Notes under the pieces: generated by a model
What the model was told of the DNA's origin: nothing
Database searches by the model: none
What the model saw: only the letters and a program-made list of their open reading frames with translations
In this document: positions 42,815-52,503 of the stretch, piece by piece
How the letters are laid out: each line of letters opens with the position of its first letter
How positions within the stretch are numbered: position 1 is the stretch's first letter
Assembly: GCF_900113245.1 (NCBI RefSeq)
Contig: NZ_FOOQ01000002.1
Span: 718,881 to 782,880, forward strand
Direction: 5' to 3'
Length of the DNA: 64,000 nucleotides
From: Halopelagius inordinatus
GTDB taxonomy: Archaea; Halobacteriota; Halobacteria; Halobacteriales; Haloferacaceae
Position numbers and translations under genes: made by a program

Positions 42815-43193
42815 AGATACGTCGTGGCCCCTCCGGTTCATGTGTCTATCTCATTGTTGCATCCGAAACGTTAACATGGGTCGTTCACTTACGGCGCGTA
42901 ATGTTAATGGAAGTTCGTTTGGATACATAAATCATCAATCGCGTTCTAATATGGGATCTATTTTGCATATTGTCCAAAATATCTCGGATTGTAGTTCCCA
43001 GACAGGAAAAATTATTTACTGCGGTAGAGTTGTTCCGCGGGTTTATTTCTACAATCTATCCACGTAATGTGAAATATTCGGACTTTACAGGTGCTGTGTT
43101 GCATGAATTGCCTGATACCAAGGTTATTCGTCAGTTATTTATTCGGTGGGAGTTTGAATCACGGTATCCCTCAACAAAGGGTGTACTAACCCA
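42815..43193. other. A+T-rich leader upstream of the peptide transporter operon
   Basis: About 340 bases between trmY and the importer genes are far richer in A+T than the rest of the window; I counted 19 G/C of 60 in 42961-43020 and 24 of 60 in 43081-43140. It contains many TTTAT and TAATGTTAATG stretches suited to promoters. An open frame at 42970-43227 exists but begins at TTG, overlaps the next gene and has no recognisable product. It is either an extended regulatory region or a decayed insertion. Confidence 0.6.
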
Positions 43194-44837
43194 ATGTCTG
43201 ACGAGAAAACCTTCCACAGTAAGCTGAACCGTCGTCGGGTCCTGCAGGGACTCGGTGGCGTCGGCCTGGCCGGCATCGCGGGATGTTCGGGACAGGGCGG
43301 TAGCGGCGACCAAACGGGTAACACGACCGGCGACGGTGGGTCGTCGACCAAACTCAAGATCGGTCAGACGAAGAGTCCGATCGAGTTCGACCCCATCGTC
43401 CTGAACGACGTCCCGTCGACCGAAGTCGTCGACCGGGTGGTCGAGGGCCTCTACACCTACGACGAGAGCACGGGCATCGTCCCCGTCCTCGCGACCGGTG
43501 AGCCCGAAGTGTCCCAAGAGGGGACGCGCTACGTCGTCGAAATCGAAGAGGACGCGACGTTCTCTAACGGCGACGCCGTGACCGCGGAGGACGTCAAATA
43601 CTCCTTCGAGGCGCCGGTGAAAGAGGAGACACAGAACGCCTCGGAACTGAACATGGTCGACACGATAGAGGCCGTCGACGAAAAGACCGTTCAGTTCGAC
43701 CTCAAGTACGCTTTCGCGCCGTTCCCGACGACTCTGACGTGGTACGTGATTCCGAAGTCGGTCCGCGAAGAGGACAAAGACGCGTTCAACACGGGCGACG
43801 CCCTCATCGGGTCGGGGCCGTTCACCTTCGAAGGATGGCAGGAAGGGGACTACGCGCGCATCAAAGCGGACCCCGAATACTGGGGCGAACCAAAGCCGAA
43901 GGTCGACGAAGTCGAGTACGTCCCCGTAGAGGAGGCGACGACGCGCGTCACGACCCTCAAGAACGGCGAGAACGACGTCGTAAAAGAGATTCCGCCGAAG
44001 CAGTACTCGACCGTCCGCAACATCGAGGACGCGAGCATCGAGGAAGTCCCCGGCATCGGGTACTTCTACGCCGCGTTCAACTGCAAGGAAGGTCCCACGA
44101 CCGACCCCCTCGTCCGCGAGGGCGTCGACTACGCGTTCAACATGGACCAGGCGGTGTCGAACTACGTCGAACCGACGGGCGTTCGTCAGTACAGCCCGTA
44201 CCCGAAGACCATCGCCGAGGACTGGGGCTTCCCCGTCGACGAGTGGAAGCAGATTCCCCACGACAAGAACGTCGATAAAACGAAGGAACTGTTCGACGAG
44301 GCGGGCGTGCCGGACGACTACTCGTTCCGCATCATCGTCCCCCCGGACGACAAGCGCCAACAGATAGGCACCTCCATCTCCAACGGCCTGAAGGAGGCCG
44401 GATGGGACGCGAGCGTCCAGCGTCTCGACTGGGGCGCGTTCCTCGACCAGTACATCTCCGGGAGCGAGGACGACTACAACATCTACACGCTCGGGTGGTC
44501 CGGAACGCCGGACCCCGACGCGTTCAGTTACTACATGTTCGGGGCGGACGACTCCACGCTCGGCGTCACCGACGGGACGTTCTACCACGACAGCAGCGAC
44601 AAGGCGGCGACGGCGACCGAGAAGTTCCTCCAAGCCCGCGAGTCGAACGACCAAGAAGAGCGCAAACAGCTCTACGTCGAGGGGACCACCACGGTTCTCG
44701 AAGACCGCGCGCACCTGCCCGCGTACAACCTCAAAAACAGCTTCGGTGTGAAGGACTACGTCGATGACTTCGCATCTCACCCGGTGCTCAGCTTCACGCT
44801 GTGTACGGGCCACAACAACGTCTCCGTCAACAAGTAG
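43194..44837 (+). CDS. Peptide/nickel-type ABC transporter, substrate-binding lipoprotein
   Basis: A 547-residue family-5 solute-binding protein from ATG 43194. Signal LNRRRVLQGLGGVGLAGIAGC gives a Tat-type lipoprotein with the lipobox Cys in IAGC. A Gly/Thr linker leads to the binding fold: IEFDPIVLNDVPSTEVVDRVVEGLYTYD, EEDATFSNGDAVTAEDVKYSFE and GSGPFTFEGWQEGDYARIKADPEYW (each in part). Captures oligopeptides outside the membrane and passes them to the two permeases encoded next. First gene of a five-gene operon. Confidence 0.93.
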   Translation: MSDEKTFHSKLNRRRVLQGLGGVGLAGIAGCSGQGGSGDQTGNTTGDGGSSTKLKIGQTKSPIEFDPIVLNDVPSTEVVDRVVEGLYTYDESTGIVPVLATGEPEVSQEGTRYVVEIEEDATFSNGDAVTAEDVKYSFEAPVKEETQNASELNMVDTIEAVDEKTVQFDLKYAFAPFPTTLTWYVIPKSVREEDKDAFNTGDALIGSGPFTFEGWQEGDYARIKADPEYWGEPKPKVDEVEYVPVEEATTRVTTLKNGENDVVKEIPPKQYSTVRNIEDASIEEVPGIGYFYAAFNCKEGPTTDPLVREGVDYAFNMDQAVSNYVEPTGVRQYSPYPKTIAEDWGFPVDEWKQIPHDKNVDKTKELFDEAGVPDDYSFRIIVPPDDKRQQIGTSISNGLKEAGWDASVQRLDWGAFLDQYISGSEDDYNIYTLGWSGTPDPDAFSYYMFGADDSTLGVTDGTFYHDSSDKAATATEKFLQARESNDQEERKQLYVEGTTTVLEDRAHLPAYNLKNSFGVKDYVDDFASHPVLSFTLCTGHNNVSVNK

Positions 44838-44933
44838 ACTGACAGAACGGAGACGGCTACGTCATATTTATGTACAAAACGTCCGCAAAACGGCGAGTAG
44901 AGACATGAACGCCTCACAACGTGTGGTGCAATA

Positions 44934-45932
44934 ATGGGACGTCTTCGGTACACGATCAGCCGACTGCTCCAGGCGATTCCGGTGGTGGTGGGCGTGATTA
45001 CTATCACGTTCTTCCTCACCGACGCCATCCCGGGAGACCCGGTATCGATAATGCTCGGACCGTCGCCGAGCGCACAACAAGCCGACGCCATCCGAGCGAA
45101 GTTCGGACTCGACCAACCGCTGTACGTCCGGTACGTCAACTACCTCGTCGACGTGGTCCAGTTGAATCTGGGGACCAGCATCTACTACCAGGTGCCGGTG
45201 ACGCAGAAGATAGCAGAGCGACTGCCGGTAACGCTCTATCTGCTGCTTTCGAGCTTCACCTTCGCGCTGGTGACGGCGGTACCGCTGGGTATCGTCTCCG
45301 CGAAGCGCCGGAACAAGCCGACCGACCACGTCTCGCGAGTCGTGGCGCTACTCGGCGTGAGCACGCCCTCCTTTTGGATCGGGCTGATGCTCATCATCGT
45401 GTTCTCGTTTTGGCTCGACGTCTTCCCCTCGACGAGCCTCATCCTGCCGTGGGCACCGCCCGCGAGCGTGGACGGCGCGGCGACGCAACTCGGCGTCATC
45501 ACCACGTCGATTCACCACCTCATCCTCCCGACGATAACGTTGGGGACGCTGCAGATGGCGGCGTTCACGCGCATCGAGCGCTCCTCGATGCTCGAAGTGC
45601 TCGGCGAAGAGTACGTGAAGCTCGCTCGCGCCTACGGCGTCAGCGAGGGAAAAATCGTCCGGAAGCACGCCTTCAGAAACGCTCAGCTCCCGCTCATCAC
45701 GCTCGTGGGACTACAGCTCACCTCCGCGCTCGGCGGGGCCGTACTGACGGAGACGGTCTTTTCCATCAACGGGATGGGCCGGCTCATCATCACGGCGATA
45801 CAGAACCAAGACTTCCCGCTCGTCATGGGGACGACGCTCGTGTTCGGTCTCGTGTTCGTCATCGGGGTCATCATCACCGACCTCTCGTACGCGTACGTCG
45901 ATCCGCGGGTCACCTTCGAGGGGGGTGAGTGA
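44934..45932 (+). CDS. dppB: Peptide/nickel-type ABC transporter, permease B
   Basis: A 332-residue inner permease from ATG 44934 with about six helices. The DppB/OppB signature is present: RYTISRLLQAIPVVVGVITI at the start, FLTDAIPGDP, and the coupling loop EYVKLARAYGVSEGKIVRKHAFRNA with the EAA motif. It pairs with permease C, whose start overlaps this stop. Transport follows ATP hydrolysis by the two ATPases downstream. Confidence 0.95.
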   Translation: MGRLRYTISRLLQAIPVVVGVITITFFLTDAIPGDPVSIMLGPSPSAQQADAIRAKFGLDQPLYVRYVNYLVDVVQLNLGTSIYYQVPVTQKIAERLPVTLYLLLSSFTFALVTAVPLGIVSAKRRNKPTDHVSRVVALLGVSTPSFWIGLMLIIVFSFWLDVFPSTSLILPWAPPASVDGAATQLGVITTSIHHLILPTITLGTLQMAAFTRIERSSMLEVLGEEYVKLARAYGVSEGKIVRKHAFRNAQLPLITLVGLQLTSALGGAVLTETVFSINGMGRLIITAIQNQDFPLVMGTTLVFGLVFVIGVIITDLSYAYVDPRVTFEGGE

Positions 45933-45934
45933 CG

Positions 45935-46975
45935 ATGGTAGACGAATCAACGACCGGAATGGACGCGGACGCCGACCGCGACACCGGCGACGGCGTCGCC
46001 GAGGAGCTAGAGTCGCGCGTCGGATGGCGGTACACGCTGTCGCAAGTCAAGCGCGACCCGACGGCGCTGGCCGGACTGTTCATCATCGCGGTCATGGTGC
46101 TCGTCGCCGCCATCGCGTTCGTAGACAGCATCGTCTTCGACGTGCTCTCGGAGGTGCAGTTCCTCGCGGACATGGGCGTTCGCCCGTACTGGTTCGCAGA
46201 GACGTTCTGGGTCAACCCCAACGTCGACCCGAACTCCGCGCAGATTCTCCGCCCGCCGGTGGGACTCACGAACCAACTCTACCCGAACGAGCCGGGGACG
46301 TGGGCGAACCCGCTCGGAACCGACCACCGCGGGCGCGACATCCTCGTGCGCCTGTTCTACGGGACGCGCATCGCCATCACCGTCGGCATCGTCTCGACGG
46401 GTATCGCGATGGCTCTGGGGATGCTCGTCGGTTCCGTCGCCGGCTACTACGGCGGCTGGATAGACGACGCGCTGATGCGCGGGTCCGAGACGCTGTACGC
46501 CATCCCGTTTCTCGTGCTCGTCATCGCGTTCATGACGGCGTTCGGCCGTAACCTGACGTACGCGATGGTGGGCGTCGGCATCGCCACCATACCGACGTTC
46601 GCCCGCCTCATCCGCTCTCGCGTGCTCTCGGTGCGCGAGGAGGACTACGTCGAGGCGGCGCGGGCCGCAGGCGTTCGCGACAGAAACATCATCCTCCGGC
46701 ACGTCATCCCGAACAGTTTCGCACCCGTGCTCGTGCAGGCGACGTTGCAGGTCGGCGTGAACATCCTCATCATCGCCGGCCTCTCGTTTCTCGGGTACGG
46801 AGCACAGCCCCCGACGGCGTCGTGGGGACAGATGCTCGCGAACTCCCGGCAGTATATGCTACCCAACGCGTGGTTCAGCATCTGGCCGGGCATCGCCATC
46901 CTCGTCACCGTCGTCGGCTTCAACCTCATCGGTGACGGGCTGAGAGACGCACTCGACCCCCGGATAAACAACTGA
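45935..46975 (+). CDS. dppC: Peptide/nickel-type ABC transporter, permease C
   Basis: A 346-residue permease from ATG 45935, or 348 from an overlapping GTG at 45929. An acidic N-terminus leads to the membrane core with the DppC pattern TDHRGRDILVRLFYGTRIAITVG (part), and the coupling loop EEDYVEAARAAGVRDRNIILRHV with the EAA motif. A larger loop than usual (about 60 residues) follows the first helix. It ends with the overlapping ATG of the next ATPase gene. Confidence 0.95.
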   Translation: MVDESTTGMDADADRDTGDGVAEELESRVGWRYTLSQVKRDPTALAGLFIIAVMVLVAAIAFVDSIVFDVLSEVQFLADMGVRPYWFAETFWVNPNVDPNSAQILRPPVGLTNQLYPNEPGTWANPLGTDHRGRDILVRLFYGTRIAITVGIVSTGIAMALGMLVGSVAGYYGGWIDDALMRGSETLYAIPFLVLVIAFMTAFGRNLTYAMVGVGIATIPTFARLIRSRVLSVREEDYVEAARAAGVRDRNIILRHVIPNSFAPVLVQATLQVGVNILIIAGLSFLGYGAQPPTASWGQMLANSRQYMLPNAWFSIWPGIAILVTVVGFNLIGDGLRDALDPRINN

Positions 46976-48093
46976 TGAGCGCAGAACCACTACTCAAAGT
47001 AGAGAACCTGAAGACCCAGTTCTTCACCGAAGAGGGAACCGTCCGCGCGGTGGACGGCATCTCCTTCGAGGTGAACGAAGGCGAACTCGTCGGCCTCGTC
47101 GGCGAGTCCGGCGCCGGAAAATCCGTCGCGACGAGTTCCATCATGCGGCTCGTCGAGGATCCCGGCGAAATCGTCGGCGGGACGGTGACGTACAAAGGAA
47201 CGAAGATAGTCGACTTCGAGGAGGGGCCGGACGGCGAACTCCGTCGCTCGCCCGAGATGCTCTCGAACGCCGAGATGCGAAAGCAGATTCGAGGCAAGGA
47301 GATAGCCATCATCTTCCAAGACCCGATGGAGGCTCTGAACCCGGTTTTCAAAGTCGGGGCGCAACTCCGCGAGTTCATCGAGATAAACCGCGGCGTCTCC
47401 GAGAAGAAGGCAAAAGAGATCGCGGTGGACATGCTCCGGGAAGTCGGCATCCCCGAACCGGAGAAACGCTACGACAGTTATCCGCACCAGTTCTCCGGCG
47501 GGATGCGACAACGCGTCCTCATCGCGATGGCGCTGTCGTGTCAACCGGACCTCATCATCGCCGACGAACCGACGACGGCGCTCGACGTCACCGTCGAGGG
47601 CCAGATTATCGACCTGGTGGACGACCTCAGAGAGAAGTACAACACGTCGTTCATCTGGGTGACCCACGACTTAGGCGTCGTCGCGGAGATATGCGACCGA
47701 GTGAACGTGATGTATCTCGGCGAGATAATCGAACAGGCGGACGTAGACGACCTGTTCTACCAGACGCGTCACCCGTACACGGACGCGCTCTTGGATTCTA
47801 TCCCCCGGCCGGACCAGTCGGTGGGGGAACTGACGCCCATCAAAGGCGTGATGCCCGAAGCAATCAATCCGCCCTCGGGGTGTCGCTTTCACACGCGGTG
47901 CCCGGAGGCTCGAACCGTCTGTCCGGAGGTCCGTCCGGAGTACCAAGACGTGAGCGACCCCGGCGAGTCGAGGCACATGGTCTCGTGCGTGAAGTACGAG
48001 AACGTCGGGTACGACGACGCCGAACCGTTAGAGACGGAGGCCACGTCGGCGTTCGGCGGCGGCCTCGTCGAAGCGAGAGGTGACGACGAATGA
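46975..48093 (+). CDS. dppD: Peptide/nickel-type ABC transporter, ATPase D
   Basis: A 372-residue ATPase from ATG 46975. Walker A is [13 protein letters not shown], signature is FSGGMRQRV, Walker B is [12 protein letters not shown], and the switch His is in WVTHDLGV. The C-terminal oligopeptide-transporter domain has paired Cys in [16 protein letters not shown], which in relatives binds an iron-sulfur cluster. It forms a heterodimer with ATPase F. Start and stop overlap both neighbours. Confidence 0.95.
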   Translation: MSAEPLLKVENLKTQFFTEEGTVRAVDGISFEVNEGELVGLVGESGAGKSVATSSIMRLVEDPGEIVGGTVTYKGTKIVDFEEGPDGELRRSPEMLSNAEMRKQIRGKEIAIIFQDPMEALNPVFKVGAQLREFIEINRGVSEKKAKEIAVDMLREVGIPEPEKRYDSYPHQFSGGMRQRVLIAMALSCQPDLIIADEPTTALDVTVEGQIIDLVDDLREKYNTSFIWVTHDLGVVAEICDRVNVMYLGEIIEQADVDDLFYQTRHPYTDALLDSIPRPDQSVGELTPIKGVMPEAINPPSGCRFHTRCPEARTVCPEVRPEYQDVSDPGESRHMVSCVKYENVGYDDAEPLETEATSAFGGGLVEARGDDE

Positions 48094-49376
48094 GCAAAGC
48101 CATAGCCAGAGACGAGACGAGTTCGGTCGGATTCGGCGAGACGCTCCTCGAAATCGAGGGGCTGACCAAACACTTCACGCAGGGCGGCGGCCTGCTCTCT
48201 GCGTTCTTCGAGACCGAGACGGTGAAAGCCGTCGACGACGTGACGTTCGACATCGCGAAGGGCGAAACCGTCGGCCTCGTCGGCGAGTCCGGATGCGGCA
48301 AGTCGACGCTCGCTCGGACCATCCTCCGACTGCTCGAACCGACGGACGGGGCCGTCCTGTTCAAGGGCCGGAACCTCGCCGAGATAGACGGCGAGGAACT
48401 GCGCTCGATGCGAAAGGACATGCAGATGATCTTCCAGGACCCCCAGTCGTCGCTGGACCCGCGGATGAAAGTCGGCCCCATCGTCGAGGAACCGATGAAG
48501 GCCCACGGTCTCTACGAGGGCGAACGCGAGAAACGCGCCCGGATGCTGTTGGAGAAGGTCGGTCTGGACCCCCAACACTACAACCGGTACCCTCACCAGT
48601 TCTCCGGCGGACAGCGACAACGCGTCAACCTCGCGCGCGCACTCGCGGTCAACCCCGACTTCATCGTCTGCGACGAACCCACGTCGGCGCTCGACGCCTC
48701 CATCCAAGCGCAGGTGTTGAACACGATGCGGGACCTACAGGAGGAGTTCGGGCTGACGTACCTCTTTATCAGCCACGACCTCTCGGTCATCCGCCACATC
48801 TCGGACCGCGTGGCCGTGATGTACCTCGGCCAGTTGGTCGAACTCGCGGAGACGGACGAACTGTTCGAGAACCCCCAACACCCCTACACGGACGCGTTGC
48901 TCCAGTCGATTCCGGTACCGGACCCGCGGGCGAGGGGCCAACGCGGCGTCCTCGAAGGCGACGTGCCGTCGCCCATCGACCCGCCCTCGGGGTGTCGCTT
49001 CCGGACGCGGTGTCCGAAACTCATCGCACCCGACGAGTACGACATGACCGAAGACGAGTGGGAAGAGGTGCGACGCTTCATGCGCGCCGTCGAACGGAAG
49101 ACGTTCGAGACGGACGGCGAGGCGTCGTTGCGCGCGGAGTTCTTCCCCGACGGGACGCCCGGCGGCGAACCCGGACGCATCGTCGAGACGAGCATCGACG
49201 AGGTTCTCGAAGACGAGTGGGACGCCGCCGCCGAACGGCTCGTCGAGTCGTTCGCAGAGGAGTCCATCTGCGCGAAGGAACTCCCGGTGTACGACGTCGA
49301 GTCCGAAGTCGGGACCGGACGCCACCTCGCGGCGTGTCACCTCCACCGCGACGACGGCGGCCAGACCGCGGACTGA
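48090..49376 (+). CDS. dppF: Peptide/nickel-type ABC transporter, ATPase F
   Basis: A 428-residue ATPase from ATG 48090. Walker A is [12 protein letters not shown], signature [10 protein letters not shown], Walker [13 protein letters not shown] and switch FISHDLSV. It is about 100 residues longer than bacterial DppF because of an acidic insertion between the Cys-rich segment ([12 protein letters not shown]) and the last Cys (HLAACHLH); the insertion contains [18 protein letters not shown]. Last gene of the operon. Confidence 0.95.
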   Translation: MSKAIARDETSSVGFGETLLEIEGLTKHFTQGGGLLSAFFETETVKAVDDVTFDIAKGETVGLVGESGCGKSTLARTILRLLEPTDGAVLFKGRNLAEIDGEELRSMRKDMQMIFQDPQSSLDPRMKVGPIVEEPMKAHGLYEGEREKRARMLLEKVGLDPQHYNRYPHQFSGGQRQRVNLARALAVNPDFIVCDEPTSALDASIQAQVLNTMRDLQEEFGLTYLFISHDLSVIRHISDRVAVMYLGQLVELAETDELFENPQHPYTDALLQSIPVPDPRARGQRGVLEGDVPSPIDPPSGCRFRTRCPKLIAPDEYDMTEDEWEEVRRFMRAVERKTFETDGEASLRAEFFPDGTPGGEPGRIVETSIDEVLEDEWDAAAERLVESFAEESICAKELPVYDVESEVGTGRHLAACHLHRDDGGQTAD

Positions 49377-49383
49377 CTCCGCG

Positions 49384-49890
49384 CTATCTCTCGATTCGTA
49401 TCTCGACGCTGTCGCTCGGGTTCGCCCCCGGAACGGGGACGAACGCGCCGATTTCGTGGACGCCCGGTTCGGGTTCGACCCACCGCGTCCGGCCGTCGTC
49501 GCCGACTCCCCCGACGCGCTTGAACCGGCCGTCCCACGTCGTAGAGAGGACTTTCCGCTCTTTCGCCCGGAAGGTGAGCGTTCCGGTGGCGTCACCGACG
49601 TAGACGCGTTCGTCGCTTGCGTCGAGTTCGCCGTCCACCGTCCACCCCCAGAGCCGTCGCGTCTCCGTCTCGACTTCGACGGGGAGGGGAAGCGAGTTCG
49701 CGATGGTGACGGTCAGTTCCACGGGGTCGCCCCGTTCGTACGCCTCGCGGTCGGTTTCGACGGTCACGGAGAGACACCGGCGGACGACGGACTGCGGGAC
49801 GAACTTCCCGACGGCGGCGGCGATGGGGCTCTTGGTCTCGTCGAACCCGTGGCGGTTCTGCCGGTCGGTCGGTCCGTTCGAGGGCGGCAT
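49384..49890 (-). CDS. Single beta-sandwich protein of unknown function
   Basis: A 168-residue protein from ATG 49890, convergent with the transporter operon. The middle (CLSVTVETDREAYERGDPVELTVTIANSLPLPVEV in part, then LWGWTVDGEL and GTLTFRAKERKVLSTTWDG) is a strand-rich immunoglobulin-like or BsuPI-like fold. No signal peptide or membrane helix. Function unknown. Confidence 0.7.
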   Translation of the reverse strand: MPPSNGPTDRQNRHGFDETKSPIAAAVGKFVPQSVVRRCLSVTVETDREAYERGDPVELTVTIANSLPLPVEVETETRRLWGWTVDGELDASDERVYVGDATGTLTFRAKERKVLSTTWDGRFKRVGGVGDDGRTRWVEPEPGVHEIGAFVPVPGANPSDSVEIRIER

Positions 49891-50014
49891 CGTATCGCCC
49901 CGACGTACGGCGAGAGCGCGTTTACTTTCGTCGGTCGGCGACCGCTCTCGTTATCTCCGCTCGACGCTTACTCGGGGGGAGCCTCGGTACCGCGACCGGT
50001 AGACGGGACGGGAG

Positions 50015-50247
50015 TTGAGCACTGCGGCGACGAGAGACGGAGACGACGGTGTGGTACCGGCCGCGGACGAATCGCGCGGCGACCCGATGGTCCGACTGTT
50101 TCGGACGGACGGACGCGCGGACGCGCGGACGTCCGGTGGTTCGCCGTCGGCTTGCTCGCGAGCATCTTCGGGCGACTGGTCGGTCTCTTACCGCCCGTCG
50201 TCCTCGGCGTCGCCATCGACGCGACGTTCAACGGCAACACCGCCGAA
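50015..50247 (+). pseudogene. N-terminal fragment of an ABC exporter, frameshifted and truncated
   Basis: From TTG 50015 the frame reads up to DPMVRLFRTDGRAD. Then an 8-bp tandem duplication (GCGCGGAC at 50115-50122 and 50123-50130) shifts frame. Removing one copy gives a smooth continuation VRWFAVGLLASIFGRLVGLLPPVVLGVAIDATFNG, which is the first membrane helices of a haloarchaeal ABC exporter with fused membrane and ATPase parts. The match ends at about 50235-50247. The remaining roughly 500 residues, including all ATPase motifs, are absent. Confidence 0.7.
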
Positions 50248-50259
50248 CGCCGTTCGACG

Positions 50260-50373
50260 GCCCCTCGGGCCGCGTTCGGCGAGGACACTCGAACTCGCCG
50301 CGGAGAGGCCGAGCGAAGTCGCTCCGAGGCGTGCGAGAAAGTTACGCCGGTCTCCCTCGGTCATTGTCCTCAC
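50260..50373 (-). pseudogene. Possible remnant of a Tat-exported protein, signal peptide only
   Basis: From ATG 50373, with a second ATG three codons on, the minus strand reads MTEGDRRNFLARLGATSLGLSAASS, with twin arginines and a hydrophobic stretch like a Tat signal. It runs into the ABC exporter fragment, which is coded on the other strand, and no mature protein follows. It may be a truncated gene end to end with the exporter debris. The resemblance could be chance. Confidence 0.4.
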
Positions 50374-50427
50374 GTGACGAGTCTGAGGACTCGATTGTTT
50401 CCGTGGGGAACTCGATATGGCCCCCTG

Positions 50428-52059
50428 TCAGTAGCCCTGCGCGTTCCCGTCCTTCCGGGGTTCCGTGGCGGCCGAGAGCGTTCCGCCGTCGTTGCGCGCT
50501 ATCTGCGCGCCGCCGAACAGACTCGGGTAGAGCAGACAGACGTCGTGTCCCTTGCGGACGAGTTTCGTCCCGAGACTGTCGCTCAGGCGTTCCTCTACGG
50601 CGAGGGTGTCGTCCTCGCGGTACCGCCACCGGGGGTAGTCGAGCGCCGCCTGAAGCGGCATCTCGTAGTCGACGATGTTCGAGACGAGTTGGACGTGACC
50701 CTGCGGTTGCATATAGCCGCCCATGACGCCGAAGGCCGCCCAGTCGTCCTCGTCGAACTTCGCGAGTGCGGGGATGAGAGTGTGGAACGGTCGTTTCCCC
50801 GGTTCGATGCGGTTCGGGTGGTCGGGGTCGAGAGAGAAGGAACTCCCGCGGTTCTGGAGTGCGATACCGGTGTCGCCGGCGACGAGTCCCGACCCGAACC
50901 CGGCGAACCGGGAGTTGATGTAGGAGACGACGTTTCCCTCGTCGTCGGCGACGGTGAGAAGAACCGTATCCGCGTCTTCGGCGTTGGCGTCGGGGACGCC
51001 GAACGACACGTCGCGGTTCGCCTCTTCTCTCACCTCTTCGGCCCGCTTTTGCGCCCACGCCTCCGACGCGAGGGGCGGAATCTCCTCGTACTCGGGGTCC
51101 GTGACGTACCGGTGGCCGTCGCGGAAGGCGAGTTTCGTCGCCTCCGCGAAGTAGTGGACGCGTTCCGGCGAGTCGAGCGGGTAGTCGCCCGCGCCGAGTT
51201 CTTCCGCGATGTTCAACGCTTCGAGAGCGACGAGGCCCTGGTTGTTCGGCGGGAGTTCGAATATCTCCGCGCCGTTGTACGTCGTCGAGACGGGGTTGGG
51301 AAACTCCGGTTCGAAGGCCGCGAGGTCCGCGACGGTCAGAAAGCCGCCCGCCTCCTGTACTTCCGCGGCGATCTGTTCTGCGATATCGCCCTCGTACACC
51401 ACGTCCGCGCCCTCCTCTGCGATTCGCTCCATCGTCGCGCCGAGTTTCGGTAACGTGACGGTCTGGCCCACCTCGGGCGCGGCACCGTCGAACAGGTACG
51501 CCTCGCGGGCGTTGTCGGTCTCGAACAGGTCTTCTCCGTGTCGCCACGCGTCGGCGATTATCTCCGAGACGGGGTAGCCGTCGGTAGCGTAGCGAATCGC
51601 CGGGTCAAGAACGTCCGCGAGGGAGAGTCGCCCGAGTTCGTCGACGGTCGCTTCCCACCCGCGGGCGGTGCCGGGCACCGTCACCGTCTGTGCGCCCGTG
51701 TCGGGCATCTCCGCGTCCTCGGGGTCCACGCCGTCCGCCTCTGCGACGGCCTCTCGGACGTTCTCTCTCGTCGCGTCGGCGGGCGCGCCGCCGCAACTCC
51801 GCATCGCGCCCACTTCGCCCTCTGCGGTCCGATAGAGGGCGAACACGTCGCCGCCGAGTCCAGTCGAGGTGGGTTCGACGACGTTGAGGGCCGCCGCGGT
51901 GGCGACGGCGGCGTCGAACGCGTTGCCGCCCTCCCGAAGCGTCTCGATGCCCGCCTCCGCCGCGAGCGGTTGACTCGTCGCCACGACGCCCCGTTTTCCG
52001 TACACCGTCGACCGCCGCGACCCGAACCGGTCTAAGTCGGCGTTCCCGTCGATATCCAT
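50428..52059 (-). CDS. ggt: Gamma-glutamyltransferase family protein
   Basis: A 543-residue N-terminal-nucleophile hydrolase from ATG 52059; the open frame to 52086 adds no family residues. Blocks are YGKRGVVATSQPLAAEAG, GGNAFDAAVATAAALNVVEP, STGLGGDVFALYRT, and the self-cleavage site ADTVLLTVADDEGNVVSYINS, where the Thr becomes the nucleophile of the small subunit. No signal peptide, so probably cytosolic, like YwrD-type members. It acts on gamma-glutamyl compounds; hyuAB, which may handle 5-oxoproline, is elsewhere in the window. Confidence 0.9.
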   Translation of the reverse strand: MDIDGNADLDRFGSRRSTVYGKRGVVATSQPLAAEAGIETLREGGNAFDAAVATAAALNVVEPTSTGLGGDVFALYRTAEGEVGAMRSCGGAPADATRENVREAVAEADGVDPEDAEMPDTGAQTVTVPGTARGWEATVDELGRLSLADVLDPAIRYATDGYPVSEIIADAWRHGEDLFETDNAREAYLFDGAAPEVGQTVTLPKLGATMERIAEEGADVVYEGDIAEQIAAEVQEAGGFLTVADLAAFEPEFPNPVSTTYNGAEIFELPPNNQGLVALEALNIAEELGAGDYPLDSPERVHYFAEATKLAFRDGHRYVTDPEYEEIPPLASEAWAQKRAEEVREEANRDVSFGVPDANAEDADTVLLTVADDEGNVVSYINSRFAGFGSGLVAGDTGIALQNRGSSFSLDPDHPNRIEPGKRPFHTLIPALAKFDEDDWAAFGVMGGYMQPQGHVQLVSNIVDYEMPLQAALDYPRWRYREDDTLAVEERLSDSLGTKLVRKGHDVCLLYPSLFGGAQIARNDGGTLSAATEPRKDGNAQGY

Positions 52060-52261
52060 GCTCGCACGTTCGAAAACGGCGGCCAAAAGTCCACCCGAAG
52101 GGGAACGAGAGGGCGGGTATCGGTCGGCCCGCGACGCGCCGCCTCCGACCGACCGACGCCGACGGACCGCGGCACCGACCGGGGTCGTAAATGCGCATCC
52201 TGCGCCCCGCTATCCGAGAATCACCGGCACAGGTACCCTCGTCAGAGGCGTACTCTCGAGT

Positions 52262-52459
52262 ATGGCTCTCCGAACGATACTGCTGCTACTGGGCGTCGTG
52301 GAACTGCTCGCGCCGAAACAGATCGTGGACTTCTGGATGGACGTCGCAACCGAGTCGGGGTCGGACGTCGAACTCCGGCCGTGGGTGTACACGGCCGCGC
52401 GAGTCGAAGGGGTAGCCTTCGTCGTCTGGGCGCTTCGACGCGGGAAAAAGGAGTCCTAA
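52262..52459 (+). CDS. Small membrane protein, unknown
   Basis: A 65-residue protein from ATG 52262 with an N-terminal hydrophobic stretch (MALRTILLLLGVVELLAP) and a second one at residues about 48-58. It ends RGKKES. The composition and clean start support a real small haloarchaeal protein; no function is known. Convergent with the ABC permease at 52493. Confidence 0.7.
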   Translation: MALRTILLLLGVVELLAPKQIVDFWMDVATESGSDVELRPWVYTAARVEGVAFVVWALRRGKKES

Positions 52460-52487
52460 ATCGGCTCTCGGCGGCGAGGTAATACTC

Positions 52488-52503
52488 GTCAGTCAGTCAG
52501 TCA
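52488..52503 (-). repeat. Four-fold TGAC tandem repeat over a stop codon
   Basis: Four consecutive GTCA units (plus strand) span the last codon and TGA stop of the ABC-2 permease gene. On the gene's strand the sequence reads TGAC repeated, so each unit offers a stop codon. Confidence 0.85.

Noticed and set aside
42970-43227. 85-codon frame in the A+T-rich leader of the peptide importer
   Set aside because: It starts at TTG, overlaps the importer gene in another frame and shows no domain or composition typical of haloarchaeal proteins.
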